Source: Candidatus Latescibacter anaerobius SCGC AAA252-E07
GTDB lineage: Bacteria > Latescibacterota > Latescibacteria > Latescibacterales > Latescibacteraceae
Reading direction: 5' to 3'
Length of the DNA: 22,902 bases
Assembly: GCA_000403035.1 (NCBI GenBank)
Contig: AQSL01000121.1
Coordinates: 1 to 22,902, forward strand
Shown here: positions 7,063-15,466 of the stretch, in pieces
Position numbering within the stretch: the stretch's first letter is position 1
Layout: every line of letters starts with the position of its first letter
Translations under genes and position numbers: made by a program
The notes under the pieces: generated by a model
Seen by the model: the letters and a program-made list of their open reading frames with translations, nothing else
Database searches by the model: none
What the model was told of the DNA's origin: nothing

Positions 7063-8031
7063 ATGAATCTTAAAAGCCCGGTAAAAAGTAGTGTAAAATA
7101 TATAGTAGCAGCCGTTCTTGTGTTTTTCCTGGCGCGTTCGGTGATAGTGAATTGGAAAAGTATCAAAGGGTACGACTGGTCATTTAATCCGGGTTTAATG
7201 GCAGTATCATGTCTTATGTTCTTTGCGGCGTATGCTATCCTGCCCTTGATATGGAGTAATGTGCTGAAGTACATGGGGTATCGGCTGAGGTTCTCCGATG
7301 CATGGCATATTTATTACATCGGCAATCTCGGCAGATACATTCCCGGCAAAGTATGGGCGGTTGCAGGAATGGCTTATATGGCTGAAAAAGCCGGAATTCC
7401 GGCAGCCACAGCGGGTGCGGCGGCAGTGTTTGCGCAGGTATATTCTCTCTTATCTTCATTTGTGTTTTTTCTTATTTTTCTTATATTTAATGTGACTTAT
7501 TTTTACGGTTACCACATACTATGGATTGTTGCGGTTTTCTGTATTCTGGCGGTTATATTCCTGTTTCCGCGCAATCTTGAATATGCCCTTAATTATTGTT
7601 TGAAGAAATTCGGCAGAGAACCGGTAAGAATCGGGATAACTCCACGTTCGGCGCTGAAAATAATTGCGTTCTATTCTGTATCATGGATTTTGTTCGGCGC
7701 CGCATTCTGGGTTTTGATTTCGGCTGCTGTCGGCAGGGGGCAGGTTAATCTGTTATTTGCTTCAGGAGCATGGGCAACTGCGTATGCGATAGGATTTCTT
7801 GCATTTTTCGTGCCCGGCGGGCTTGGCGTGCGAGAGGGGATTCTGGGTCTTTTTTTTATGAATGTGTTGCCGGTCGGTGTGGGTATCATTATTGCAGGTG
7901 TTTCACGCCTGATAGTAACAATCATAGAAATACTTTGTGTCATGATATCATTGTTGTATAAAGGATTACGGAATGGTAAAAAAGAAACGACCGAAAAAAA
8001 AATGAACAGAGAAACGATTCAAAACCGTTAA
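7063..8031 (+). CDS. UPF0104 / LPG-synthase-type flippase-like integral membrane protein
   Basis: Predicted 322-residue polytopic membrane protein with about eight hydrophobic segments. The signature motifs of the lysylphosphatidylglycerol synthase transmembrane (UPF0104, flippase-like) family are present: GNLGRYIPGKVW near residues 87-98 and FFVPGGLGVREG near 248-259. The tail is short and basic (KKETTEKKMNRE). It lacks the soluble aminoacyl-transferase domain of MprF. Relatives in glycan operons have been proposed to translocate lipid-linked intermediates, but the activity is not settled. It starts 6 bp after the GT4 gene. The context suggests moving or handling the polyprenyl-linked sugars made by its neighbours. 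Confidence 0.85.
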   Translation: MNLKSPVKSSVKYIVAAVLVFFLARSVIVNWKSIKGYDWSFNPGLMAVSCLMFFAAYAILPLIWSNVLKYMGYRLRFSDAWHIYYIGNLGRYIPGKVWAVAGMAYMAEKAGIPAATAGAAAVFAQVYSLLSSFVFFLIFLIFNVTYFYGYHILWIVAVFCILAVIFLFPRNLEYALNYCLKKFGREPVRIGITPRSALKIIAFYSVSWILFGAAFWVLISAAVGRGQVNLLFASGAWATAYAIGFLAFFVPGGLGVREGILGLFFMNVLPVGVGIIIAGVSRLIVTIIEILCVMISLLYKGLRNGKKETTEKKMNRETIQNR

Positions 8032-8054
8032 TCGTTAAAAAAGACAGCCTTCCC

Positions 8055-10439
8055 TTGTATACATTTATAAACGGACCGCATGCAAAATGGCTGTTTTTCG
8101 GCATATTTTTTCTTGTCACCATATTTCTATTCAGGGATTTTTTAGTGCATGGTGATACGATGCTGTTCGGCAGCGATACGATTCCCGATGGTATTTACAC
8201 ACGGCAGTATTACAAGGATTATCACGATGAATTCGGCGGTATACCGCGATGGAATCCGTTCATTCTCGGCGGCCTTCCTTTTATTGACGGTATGCACGGC
8301 GACACTTTTTACCCGGCTGCCTGGCTGAAGTTTTATATGCCGCTGACCCGCGCACTCGGACACAAGCTCATATGGCATGTTTTTATTGCCGGTGTTTTCA
8401 TGTACATTTTTTTGAGAACATTAAACGTACGCCGTGACGCCGCTTTTCTCGGCGGATTGATGTATATGCTTGCTCCTTCGTTTGTTTCCTGGCTGTACGG
8501 CGGACACGATGCAAAGATGTATGTAATTTCCATCATGCCGCTTGCATTTGCCTTTCTTGAAACGGGAATGAAAAGACCGAAATTTTATAAATTTGCATGT
8601 CTCGGAGCTGTCATGGGACTTCTCATTCTCACATCCCATATCCAGATGGCATATTATTCCTACTGGGCAATCGGGCTGTATTTCATTTTCCGGCTCTTTT
8701 TTGATAGCGATACATCAAAATCGGCAAGGGCGAGACGGGCGGTCTTGTTCATAACTGCGGTTATTATTGCTCTGGCAATCGGTTCGGTTCAATTATTTCC
8801 CGCATACAAGTTTACTACTTCTCAATCAGTCCGTGCGGGCGAGGAGCGAACCGGCTATGACTATGCAACTTCATGGTCTATGCATTTTGAGGAAGCCGCA
8901 GGAATGATTGTTCCGTCCTTTCCGGGATTTGATTTTATTGATGGACGTGCCGGTAACCAGAGAACATACTGGGGCAAAAATCCTTTCAAACTCAATACCG
9001 AATACCATGGGATTGCGCCCATTCTTTTTGGTGTGCTGGCGCTTCTTTTGTGCCGTGACAGGCGCAGGTGGTTTCTTCTCGGAATTGCATTATTATCATT
9101 TATTTACGCACTTGGCGCAACCACGCCTTTGTACAGACTTTTTTACCTGTTTGTACCCGGTGTAAAGAACTTTCGGGCACCCGGGATGATTATATTCCTT
9201 TTCTGTTTTGCGTGTGTTGTATTATCTTCACAGTTTATTTCGCTTCTGTTGGATGATAAAATATCACTTCGGTACGGTAAGAATACATTTCTGTATGCGG
9301 TTGGAGTAATTGTAGCATCTGCAGTGGTTGTATCGCTCATGGGGAGAAGTTTTTTCGGACTCTGGCAAAGCATTTTTTATCGGTCAATACCCGAAATGAA
9401 AGTAAGCGCTATGGCTGCCAATCTGCCGTATTTTACCCGTGATCTCTGGAGGGTGGTTCTCCTTGCCAGTGTTTCTCTCATGGGCGTTTGGATGTTTCTA
9501 TCACGAAAAATCGGGGGCTTAGCTCTTGTATTTCTTGTATCGCTTGTGGTTATTATTGATGATTCTTTTATCGATAGAAAGTTTATTACGATTATTGATC
9601 CCATAAGATACAGGGAAACAGCGCCGGACCTGACAGTAGAAGAATTGCAGGCAAAACGTGCTGAAAGCTCGATGCCTTTCAGGGTACTGGCTTTGGATAT
9701 CATTCCCGGTAACCGGAAAGCGAATTATTATGCCATGTTTGGTATTCAGGTCGCTGATGGATTTCATAACAACGAACTGAAAACATACGAGCTTTTCAAA
9801 GGCGGGAGACGTATCAGTAATTTTACCTACCGATGGATTGAAGACAACAAATTTGTTTCGGAAGGATTAGCACAGAATAATTTTTTGAAAGTAGCCGGTG
9901 TCAAATATCTTGTTTTGCCGACTGGCAAGGGAAGCTCTCAACTTCTTGAGAACACCGGCGCTCTCGAACGGGCGTTTATCGTTCATGACTGTGTTGTTGT
10001 CGAAAATGATACCGTCGCCGTGGAAATGTTGAAGGATATTTCATTTGATCCTGCGCGGAAAGTTATCATTACCGGCGATATTGAGCATACCGGTACCGTT
10101 TCTGACAGCGGATCGATTATCGAGAGTTTTTCCTATGAAAAGAATGGCATCATGATAACAGCGGATTTACAATCCCCGGGTTTTCTCGTACTTTCAGAAA
10201 ATATGGTTCCTTACTGGGATGCGATGGTTGATGGAAAACCGGTAGATATCCATAAGGCGTTCGGAACTTTTATGTCTGTGAAGTGTCCTGAGGGCAGGCA
10301 TGAAATACGTTTTGTGTTCAGGTCTCCGCCGTATGAAAAAGGAAAAAAACTGGCTTCGATTTCTCTTGTTTTTGTTATACTATCTCTAGCTTTCTCCGGA
10401 ATAACGGCATATAAAGTGCGAAGAAAGAAAACCGCATGA
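8055..10439 (+). CDS. YfhO-family multi-membrane protein, putative GT-C-like glycosyltransferase
   Basis: Predicted 794 residues. The start is TTG at 8055; no ATG or GTG lies between it and the upstream in-frame stop, and no strong Shine-Dalgarno is visible. The first half has around ten or more membrane helices (from WLFFGIFFLVTIFLF). A long first periplasmic loop reads SDTIPDGIYTRQYY and RWNPFILGGLPFIDG, as in YfhO and other GT-C enzymes. GATTPLYRLFYLFVPGVKNFRAPG is a strong family mark. About residues 500-755 form a soluble, probably extracytoplasmic domain (NYYAMFGIQVADGFHN, PGFLVLSENMVPYWDA), then one last helix and a basic tail. YfhO of Bacillus has been linked to lipoteichoic acid glycosylation using a polyprenyl-linked sugar. 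Here the GtrB- and Dpm1-like genes could supply that donor. It overlaps the next gene by 4 bp. Confidence 0.85.
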   Translation: MYTFINGPHAKWLFFGIFFLVTIFLFRDFLVHGDTMLFGSDTIPDGIYTRQYYKDYHDEFGGIPRWNPFILGGLPFIDGMHGDTFYPAAWLKFYMPLTRALGHKLIWHVFIAGVFMYIFLRTLNVRRDAAFLGGLMYMLAPSFVSWLYGGHDAKMYVISIMPLAFAFLETGMKRPKFYKFACLGAVMGLLILTSHIQMAYYSYWAIGLYFIFRLFFDSDTSKSARARRAVLFITAVIIALAIGSVQLFPAYKFTTSQSVRAGEERTGYDYATSWSMHFEEAAGMIVPSFPGFDFIDGRAGNQRTYWGKNPFKLNTEYHGIAPILFGVLALLLCRDRRRWFLLGIALLSFIYALGATTPLYRLFYLFVPGVKNFRAPGMIIFLFCFACVVLSSQFISLLLDDKISLRYGKNTFLYAVGVIVASAVVVSLMGRSFFGLWQSIFYRSIPEMKVSAMAANLPYFTRDLWRVVLLASVSLMGVWMFLSRKIGGLALVFLVSLVVIIDDSFIDRKFITIIDPIRYRETAPDLTVEELQAKRAESSMPFRVLALDIIPGNRKANYYAMFGIQVADGFHNNELKTYELFKGGRRISNFTYRWIEDNKFVSEGLAQNNFLKVAGVKYLVLPTGKGSSQLLENTGALERAFIVHDCVVVENDTVAVEMLKDISFDPARKVIITGDIEHTGTVSDSGSIIESFSYEKNGIMITADLQSPGFLVLSENMVPYWDAMVDGKPVDIHKAFGTFMSVKCPEGRHEIRFVFRSPPYEKGKKLASISLVFVILSLAFSGITAYKVRRKKTA

Positions 10440-11311
10440 AAGTATTAATAACAGGTGCCACAGGTCGTATTGGGAATATGCTGCTGTTACACAAACCGCA
10501 GGAAATTGATGTCGAGGTTTTATTGAGTCCGGTAAGCAGGCAGTTGGGATATCCCTGGTACAGAACGGACATCGGGGATCGTGACAAAACCATCATGACA
10601 GTTACCTGTGCCGATCCTGATGTTGTTATTCACTGTGCTGCATGTACCGATGTCGATCAATGCGAAGCCGATCCGGAAACGGCGTTCAGGATTAATAGTG
10701 AGGGGACCGGAACAATCGCTCAGGCATGTAAAGAATGCGGCGCACGTATGGTTTTTATTTCCACCGACCATGTTTTTGATGGTGTATCCGGGCCGTATGC
10801 AGAGGATGACAGACCCAATCCTGTAAATGTTTACGGGCGTTCGAAACTGGAGGGCGAACATGCTGCCGGTGATCAGGTTGACATGCTTCTTATTGCACGT
10901 TTAGCTGTCATATTCGGAAAAAGAAGTGAAGGTGTCAAACATAATTTTGTCAGCTGGCTCATAGAAAAGTTTCAGGCCGGAGAAACCGTACATGCATGGA
11001 AAGATCAATTCACCACGGCGGCGTATATGGAAGAATTTGCCCGGGTACTCTGGAAACTTATCGCTAAAAATACGACCGGTATTATTCATTACGGTACAAG
11101 CGACAGACTTTCACGTTCCAAAATGGCGCTCGATGTATGTAACATCATGGGATTTTCCGAAGAACTTGTCAGCCCGGTCAATTTCTCGGATTTAGATATG
11201 AAGGCAAAACGTCCTCTGCAAAGCGGATTCATAACGGACAAAGTTCATGAAATCCTTAACATGCCCCCAATATCATTTGCAAATGCATTGATTCGGATGA
11301 CAGAAACATAG
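10436..11311 (+). CDS. RmlD-like NAD(P)-dependent sugar reductase (dTDP-4-dehydrorhamnose reductase family)
   Basis: Predicted 291-residue extended short-chain dehydrogenase of the RmlD group. It has the Rossmann motif GATGRIG (7-13), DVVIHCAACTDVDQCE (62-77), STDHVFDG (109-116) and the catalytic YGRSK with Tyr133 and Lys137. Classic RmlD usually has STDYVFDG; here Tyr is His. RmlD reduces dTDP-4-keto-L-rhamnose to dTDP-L-rhamnose; relatives reduce other keto sugars or act as the regulatory subunit of methionine adenosyltransferase. No rmlA, rmlB or rmlC is in the window, so the rhamnose assignment is only probable. The start overlaps the YfhO stop as ATGA. It would supply a deoxysugar donor to the glycosyltransferases around it. 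Confidence 0.8.
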   Translation: MKVLITGATGRIGNMLLLHKPQEIDVEVLLSPVSRQLGYPWYRTDIGDRDKTIMTVTCADPDVVIHCAACTDVDQCEADPETAFRINSEGTGTIAQACKECGARMVFISTDHVFDGVSGPYAEDDRPNPVNVYGRSKLEGEHAAGDQVDMLLIARLAVIFGKRSEGVKHNFVSWLIEKFQAGETVHAWKDQFTTAAYMEEFARVLWKLIAKNTTGIIHYGTSDRLSRSKMALDVCNIMGFSEELVSPVNFSDLDMKAKRPLQSGFITDKVHEILNMPPISFANALIRMTET

Positions 11312-11372
11312 AAGGAAGAAGTTAATCGTGAATTTTTAAACGTTGAACGACAAATAAAACAGGATTATTCTA

Positions 11373-12086
11373 ATGAAAGGTCTCGTAATTATTCCCACAT
11401 ACAATGAAAAAGAAAACATTGAAACGATAACCGGAGCGGTTCTCGAGCTTCCTTATGATTTCAATATTCTCATTGTCGATGATAATTCACCGGACGGCAC
11501 CGGCACAATTGCCGATAGACTTTCCGAAACCGACAGCCGTATCTATGTGATACACAAACCTGAAAAAAAAGGTATCGGACCTGCATATATAGCCGGATTC
11601 AGGTGGGGTCTTGAAAACGGATATGAGATTCTTTTTGAGATGGATGCCGATTTTTCACACAGGCCTCATTACCTTCACGATTTCATGAGGGTTATTGAAG
11701 ATGCGGATCTGGTCCTCGGTTCACGGTATCTTTCCGGCGTTAATGTGGTAAACTGGCCTTTAGGCAGATTGCTCATTTCATATTTCGCAAATTTGTATTC
11801 GAAAATTATTACGGGTTTGCCGGTACATGATGCCACCGGGGGTTTCAAATGTTTCCGGCGTGAAGTGCTTGAGTCAATTGATCTTTCGCAGATTAACAGC
11901 ACAGGATATTCGTTTCAGATTGAGATGACAATGCGTGCTTATGCAAAGGGATTCAGAATAAAAGAAATACCGATTATTTTTTATGACCGTACCAAGGGTA
12001 CTTCCAAGATGTCGTTACATATAGCCCGTGAAGCTGCATACATGGTGTGGAAACTGAGATTTTTGAAGATTCTCGGGAGACTGTAA
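11373..12086 (+). CDS. Dpm1-like polyprenyl-phosphate mannosyl/glucosyltransferase (GT2)
   Basis: Predicted 237-residue GT2 enzyme of the dolichol-phosphate mannose synthase type without C-terminal membrane helices. Motifs are LVIIPTYNEKENI, VDDNSPDGT (35-43), KKGIGPAYIAGFRWGL, EMDADFSHRP with the metal-binding DxD at 91-93, LGSRYLSG, DATGGFKCFRREVL and YSFQIEMTMRAY. These match bacterial polyprenol monophosphomannose synthases closely, including length. It should transfer mannose (or glucose) from a GDP or UDP donor to polyprenyl phosphate on the cytoplasmic face. It is the third predicted polyprenyl-phosphate sugar synthase in this operon. Its TAA shares one base with the next ATG. Confidence 0.88.
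   Translation: MKGLVIIPTYNEKENIETITGAVLELPYDFNILIVDDNSPDGTGTIADRLSETDSRIYVIHKPEKKGIGPAYIAGFRWGLENGYEILFEMDADFSHRPHYLHDFMRVIEDADLVLGSRYLSGVNVVNWPLGRLLISYFANLYSKIITGLPVHDATGGFKCFRREVLESIDLSQINSTGYSFQIEMTMRAYAKGFRIKEIPIIFYDRTKGTSKMSLHIAREAAYMVWKLRFLKILGRL
12075..12079 (+). promoter_or_regulatory. Shine-Dalgarno that fixes the GT2-fusion start at 12086
   Basis: GGGAG lies 6 bases before the ATG at 12086 and inside the end of the preceding gene. It favours this ATG over the in-frame ATG at 12047, which would add 13 residues that do not belong to the GT2 fold. Confidence 0.6.
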
Positions 12087-13723
12087 TGGACCTTTCCGTT
12101 GTTATCGTGAGTTATAATGTATCTTCGTTTCTTGACCAGGCGCTCACAACACTGAAAGATTCTGCCCGGGGTCTTGATGTCGAAGTTTTTGTAACGGATA
12201 ATGCCTCCACCGATACCAGTGTTGCAATGGTACGGGAGAAACATGCATGGGTAAAGCTCATAGAAAACGATAATAATATCGGATTTGCCGGTGCAACGAA
12301 CCAGGCGCTCAAAAAAGCTGCAGGCAGGTATGTTCTCCTGCTGAATCCCGACACAGTGCTCAGGCGTGATACGTTAAAGACTATGGTTCGTTTTCTTGAT
12401 GATCATCCCAAAGCCGGGATTGCGGGCTGTAAGGTATTAAATCCGGACGGCACACTTCAGCTTGCCTGCAGGAGGGGTTTCCCGACTCCCGGAGTGGCCT
12501 TTTTCAAAATGGTAGGGCTTTCCGATCTTTTCCCCAAATCCAGGACATTCGGTGGTTATAACCTTACGTATCTCAATCCGGACTCCCTGACCGAGGTCGA
12601 TGCTGTGTCGGGGTCTTTCATGATGATACGGAAAGAGGTGCTTGACACAGTGGGTTTTCTGGATGAAAGCTTTTTCATGTACGGGGAAGACCTTGATATC
12701 TGTTACCGTGTTAAACAGGTCGGATGGGAAATATTTTATGTGCCTGATACAGAGATAATTCATTTCAAGGGAGAAAGCACGAAAACGGTGTCGACTTTAA
12801 AAAACCGACGTGATTTTTTTAAAGCAATGCAAATTTTTGTCGACAAACATTACACGGACCGTAAAAGATTGTACCCCATATGGTTATTGAATGCCGGCAT
12901 ATATATAAAAATGGCATGGGTTTATGGCCATAATATGCTCATGAGGTTACAGCAGCCAGCGCTCGATTTGCTGCTTCTCAACATTTCCCTTATATTAGGG
13001 ATATTTCTGCGCTTCGGGATTTCATTAGAGAGGGCGCCGGACTATTCCGGATTACAATGGTTAAGCATATTTATTATATATTCGGTCATTTATATGGTGA
13101 CATTTTATTTTGTCAAAATGTATCACCGTTACAAAAATAATCCTGAGCGGGCGCTGTTAGGTATATTTATCGGTTTTCTTTTTAATATTTTTATTGTAAA
13201 TTTCATAAAAGAATATAATTTTTCGAGAATAGCATCGTTTTACTGCTGGGGTTTTAATTCAATACTGATTTCTGGATGGCGTTTTGTTTTGGAATTGATT
13301 CAATCGAAAGAAAAAGAATATGCCGGCCGTAAGACAGTTGTTATCGGGAAAATTGCCGATGCTGTGTTTCTTCGCAGGGTATTCAATGAATCCGGTTCAT
13401 ATGCTTTCGATATACTGGGTTGTGTTGAAGTTTCCCAGGATGCCATTCGCGGAATGGAACAGGATGGTCTTCATGTTCTTGGGCTTGTCGATGAACTTAA
13501 TGATATTATCAAACAGTATTCGGTAGATGTCGTAATTATGGTCGGTTCCCATATACCGTTTTCAAAAATATTGAATAACGGCGGTGTTTTCGGTTCAATG
13601 CGGCCTGAATTTAAACTTGTCCCGGAACTGAATTCAGTTTTAAAAGTTAAAGAGAAACAATCTGATTATATACATTTAATTGATATCCATTCCGGTGGAA
13701 TGCTTGGTGGCAAAAGGAGATAA
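12086..13723 (+). CDS. GT2 (rhamnosyltransferase-like) fused to the membrane/Rossmann half of a WbaP/WcaJ-type protein
   Basis: Predicted 545 residues. Residues 1-260 are a GT2 domain of the WbbL/rhamnosyltransferase kind: DLSVVIVSYNVSSFL, VTDNASTDTS, NIGFAGATNQAL, LLNPDT (85-90), VSGSFMMIRKEVLD, and MYGEDLDICYRVKQVGW containing the catalytic acid region (200-204). Residues about 290-400 hold four hydrophobic segments. Residues 413-545 form a Rossmann-like domain (RKTVVIGKIADAVFLRRVF, ILGCVE, VDVVIMVGS). Four helices plus such a domain is the architecture of the N-terminal half of large polyprenyl-phosphate hexose-1-phosphate transferases, yet the catalytic C-terminal transferase domain is absent. 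The protein probably adds a sugar to a lipid-linked glycan at the membrane; the tail may anchor or regulate. The tail assignment rests on layout, not a sequence search. Confidence 0.75.
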   Translation: MDLSVVIVSYNVSSFLDQALTTLKDSARGLDVEVFVTDNASTDTSVAMVREKHAWVKLIENDNNIGFAGATNQALKKAAGRYVLLLNPDTVLRRDTLKTMVRFLDDHPKAGIAGCKVLNPDGTLQLACRRGFPTPGVAFFKMVGLSDLFPKSRTFGGYNLTYLNPDSLTEVDAVSGSFMMIRKEVLDTVGFLDESFFMYGEDLDICYRVKQVGWEIFYVPDTEIIHFKGESTKTVSTLKNRRDFFKAMQIFVDKHYTDRKRLYPIWLLNAGIYIKMAWVYGHNMLMRLQQPALDLLLLNISLILGIFLRFGISLERAPDYSGLQWLSIFIIYSVIYMVTFYFVKMYHRYKNNPERALLGIFIGFLFNIFIVNFIKEYNFSRIASFYCWGFNSILISGWRFVLELIQSKEKEYAGRKTVVIGKIADAVFLRRVFNESGSYAFDILGCVEVSQDAIRGMEQDGLHVLGLVDELNDIIKQYSVDVVIMVGSHIPFSKILNNGGVFGSMRPEFKLVPELNSVLKVKEKQSDYIHLIDIHSGGMLGGKRR

Positions 13724-13729
13724 ATTTCA

Positions 13730-15466
13730 ATGAAAAATAATTTTTTAAGGTATGGTGTTTTTCTATTCGTAATGTACAGTGCCGTAGTAATAGGGAACGG
13801 AACCGTATACTGTGAAAGAACACTGAATGATGTAGATAAAGTTAATGTTTTGCATCAGATACCTGCAAGAGTTCGAAGCGACTATGTCGAAATGATTGAT
13901 ATGAACACATTGTATGATAGCGCCATTCAGGGTATGATAGATAAACTCGATCCACATTCGAGTTATATGCCGCCCTCCACTTCATCGGAATTTAACGAAA
14001 AAATAAGGGGTAATTTCCAGGGAATAGGTATTACGTTTTCAATATTAAACGATAAAATTAACGTTATCGACATTATAGAAAACGGGCCGTCCGAAGTCGC
14101 CGGACTGAAGTCACGTGATAAAATTGTACAAATTGATGGTGAAAATGCTGTTGGAATTTCCGAAGAGGAGGTAAAAAACCGTCTCCGCGGTCGCTCCGGA
14201 TCAAAGGTTGTTGTACATGTTGAACGTCCCGGCGAAAAAAAGCTTACAAAAATAACCATAATCCGTAACAAAGTTGATATTAACAGCGTTTCACACGCAT
14301 ATATGCTGGATGATACAATCGGATATGCTGCTCTCACCCGATTTTCGATTAATACGAAATGGGATCTGGAAAAAACTCTCGAAAATCTGAAATCCCAAGG
14401 TATGAAAAAGTTCATACTGGATCTCAGAAATAATTCCGGCGGTTCATTGGATGCTGCAATCGGAGTCGTTGATCTCTTTATTAACGAAGGTATTATTGTC
14501 TCAGTGAAAGGGAGGAGAGAATCTCAAAACAGTGAATGGAAAGCGAGCAGTTATCCCCAATACACCGATATGCCGATGATTGTCTTAATCAATCATGGTT
14601 CCGCTTCGGCATCGGAGATTGTTGCCGGCGCACTGCAGGATCATGACCGTGCTCTGATTTTAGGCCAGACTTCGTTCGGCAAAGGGCTGGTTATGAATCC
14701 TTTTTCCCTGAGGTTCAACAAAAAAAGTCTCGGTACGCTTATGCTTTCTGTAGCAAGGTATTATACGCCATCAGGTCGTCTTATTCAACGACCTTATGAT
14801 GGAAGTAAGGAAGAGTATATTAAAGAGGGCTTTGATGATTATGATCCGAATGCAGAAGATGTTGATAAGGAAGGAAGGCCTGTTTACTACACCGATCTCG
14901 GCCGTGAGGTTTACGGCGGAGGGGGAATAACGCCTGATACAATTTTAATGCCGCTTAAAAGACTGAATAGTCTCGAAATAGAGCTCAGAAAATCGAATCT
15001 GTTTTTTGAATTTTCGGATAACTATCTCATTCGCATGAATGACATCCCTGAAAAATTTGAAGATTTTCTTAATAATTATAGAATTCCGGCACATGAATTC
15101 GATCTTTATAAACAATATATACTCTCAAAAGGCATAGAGATTGATACTGTTTCATCATTCAGAGAAGAATTAAAAACTATTTTGAAAAAATTTGATATAC
15201 CCGAAGAAAACCTGGAAACAGTCGAACAATCCCTTGTAGATAACGGCATAGACCTTGATGAAATGCTTTTCGAAAAGAGCAAGGATTTTATCGAACGTGA
15301 AATTAAACAGGAAATTGCACGGATGCTCTGGGGAACGGAAGAGCGTTACAAAGTCTGGCATACCGATGATACACAATTAATTGAGTCTCTTTCGTATTTT
15401 AATGAGGCTGAAGATCTTCTGAAAAAACACCTTGCCATGCAAAGTGAAGGTGTGCAGGATGAGTAA
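13730..15466 (+). CDS. S41 family C-terminal processing peptidase (CtpA/Prc-like) with PDZ domain
   Basis: Predicted 578-residue serine protease. Residues 1-28 resemble an uncleaved anchor or signal peptide, so it acts in the periplasm. A short helical region with LDPHSSYMPP (73-82) precedes a PDZ domain (about 95-170: GNFQGIGITF, AGLKSRDKIVQIDG). The S41 core follows with FILDLRNNSGGSLDAAI, HGSASASEI carrying Ser293, and TSFGKGLV carrying Lys318. Ser and Lys are 25 apart, as in Tsp and D1P proteases. The family's Gln at Lys+4 is Met322 here. After ARYYTPSGRLIQRP a C-terminal extension of about 170 charged, probably helical residues makes it longer than a minimal CtpA. AAGGAG lies 10 bases before the ATG. 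It follows the GT2 fusion by 6 bp and may process envelope proteins. Confidence 0.9.
   Translation: MKNNFLRYGVFLFVMYSAVVIGNGTVYCERTLNDVDKVNVLHQIPARVRSDYVEMIDMNTLYDSAIQGMIDKLDPHSSYMPPSTSSEFNEKIRGNFQGIGITFSILNDKINVIDIIENGPSEVAGLKSRDKIVQIDGENAVGISEEEVKNRLRGRSGSKVVVHVERPGEKKLTKITIIRNKVDINSVSHAYMLDDTIGYAALTRFSINTKWDLEKTLENLKSQGMKKFILDLRNNSGGSLDAAIGVVDLFINEGIIVSVKGRRESQNSEWKASSYPQYTDMPMIVLINHGSASASEIVAGALQDHDRALILGQTSFGKGLVMNPFSLRFNKKSLGTLMLSVARYYTPSGRLIQRPYDGSKEEYIKEGFDDYDPNAEDVDKEGRPVYYTDLGREVYGGGGITPDTILMPLKRLNSLEIELRKSNLFFEFSDNYLIRMNDIPEKFEDFLNNYRIPAHEFDLYKQYILSKGIEIDTVSSFREELKTILKKFDIPEENLETVEQSLVDNGIDLDEMLFEKSKDFIEREIKQEIARMLWGTEERYKVWHTDDTQLIESLSYFNEAEDLLKKHLAMQSEGVQDE

Noticed and set aside
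13963..14415. 150-codon minus-strand ORF opposite the S41 protease
   Set aside because: Fully inside a well-supported protease gene; composition is that of an antisense shadow.
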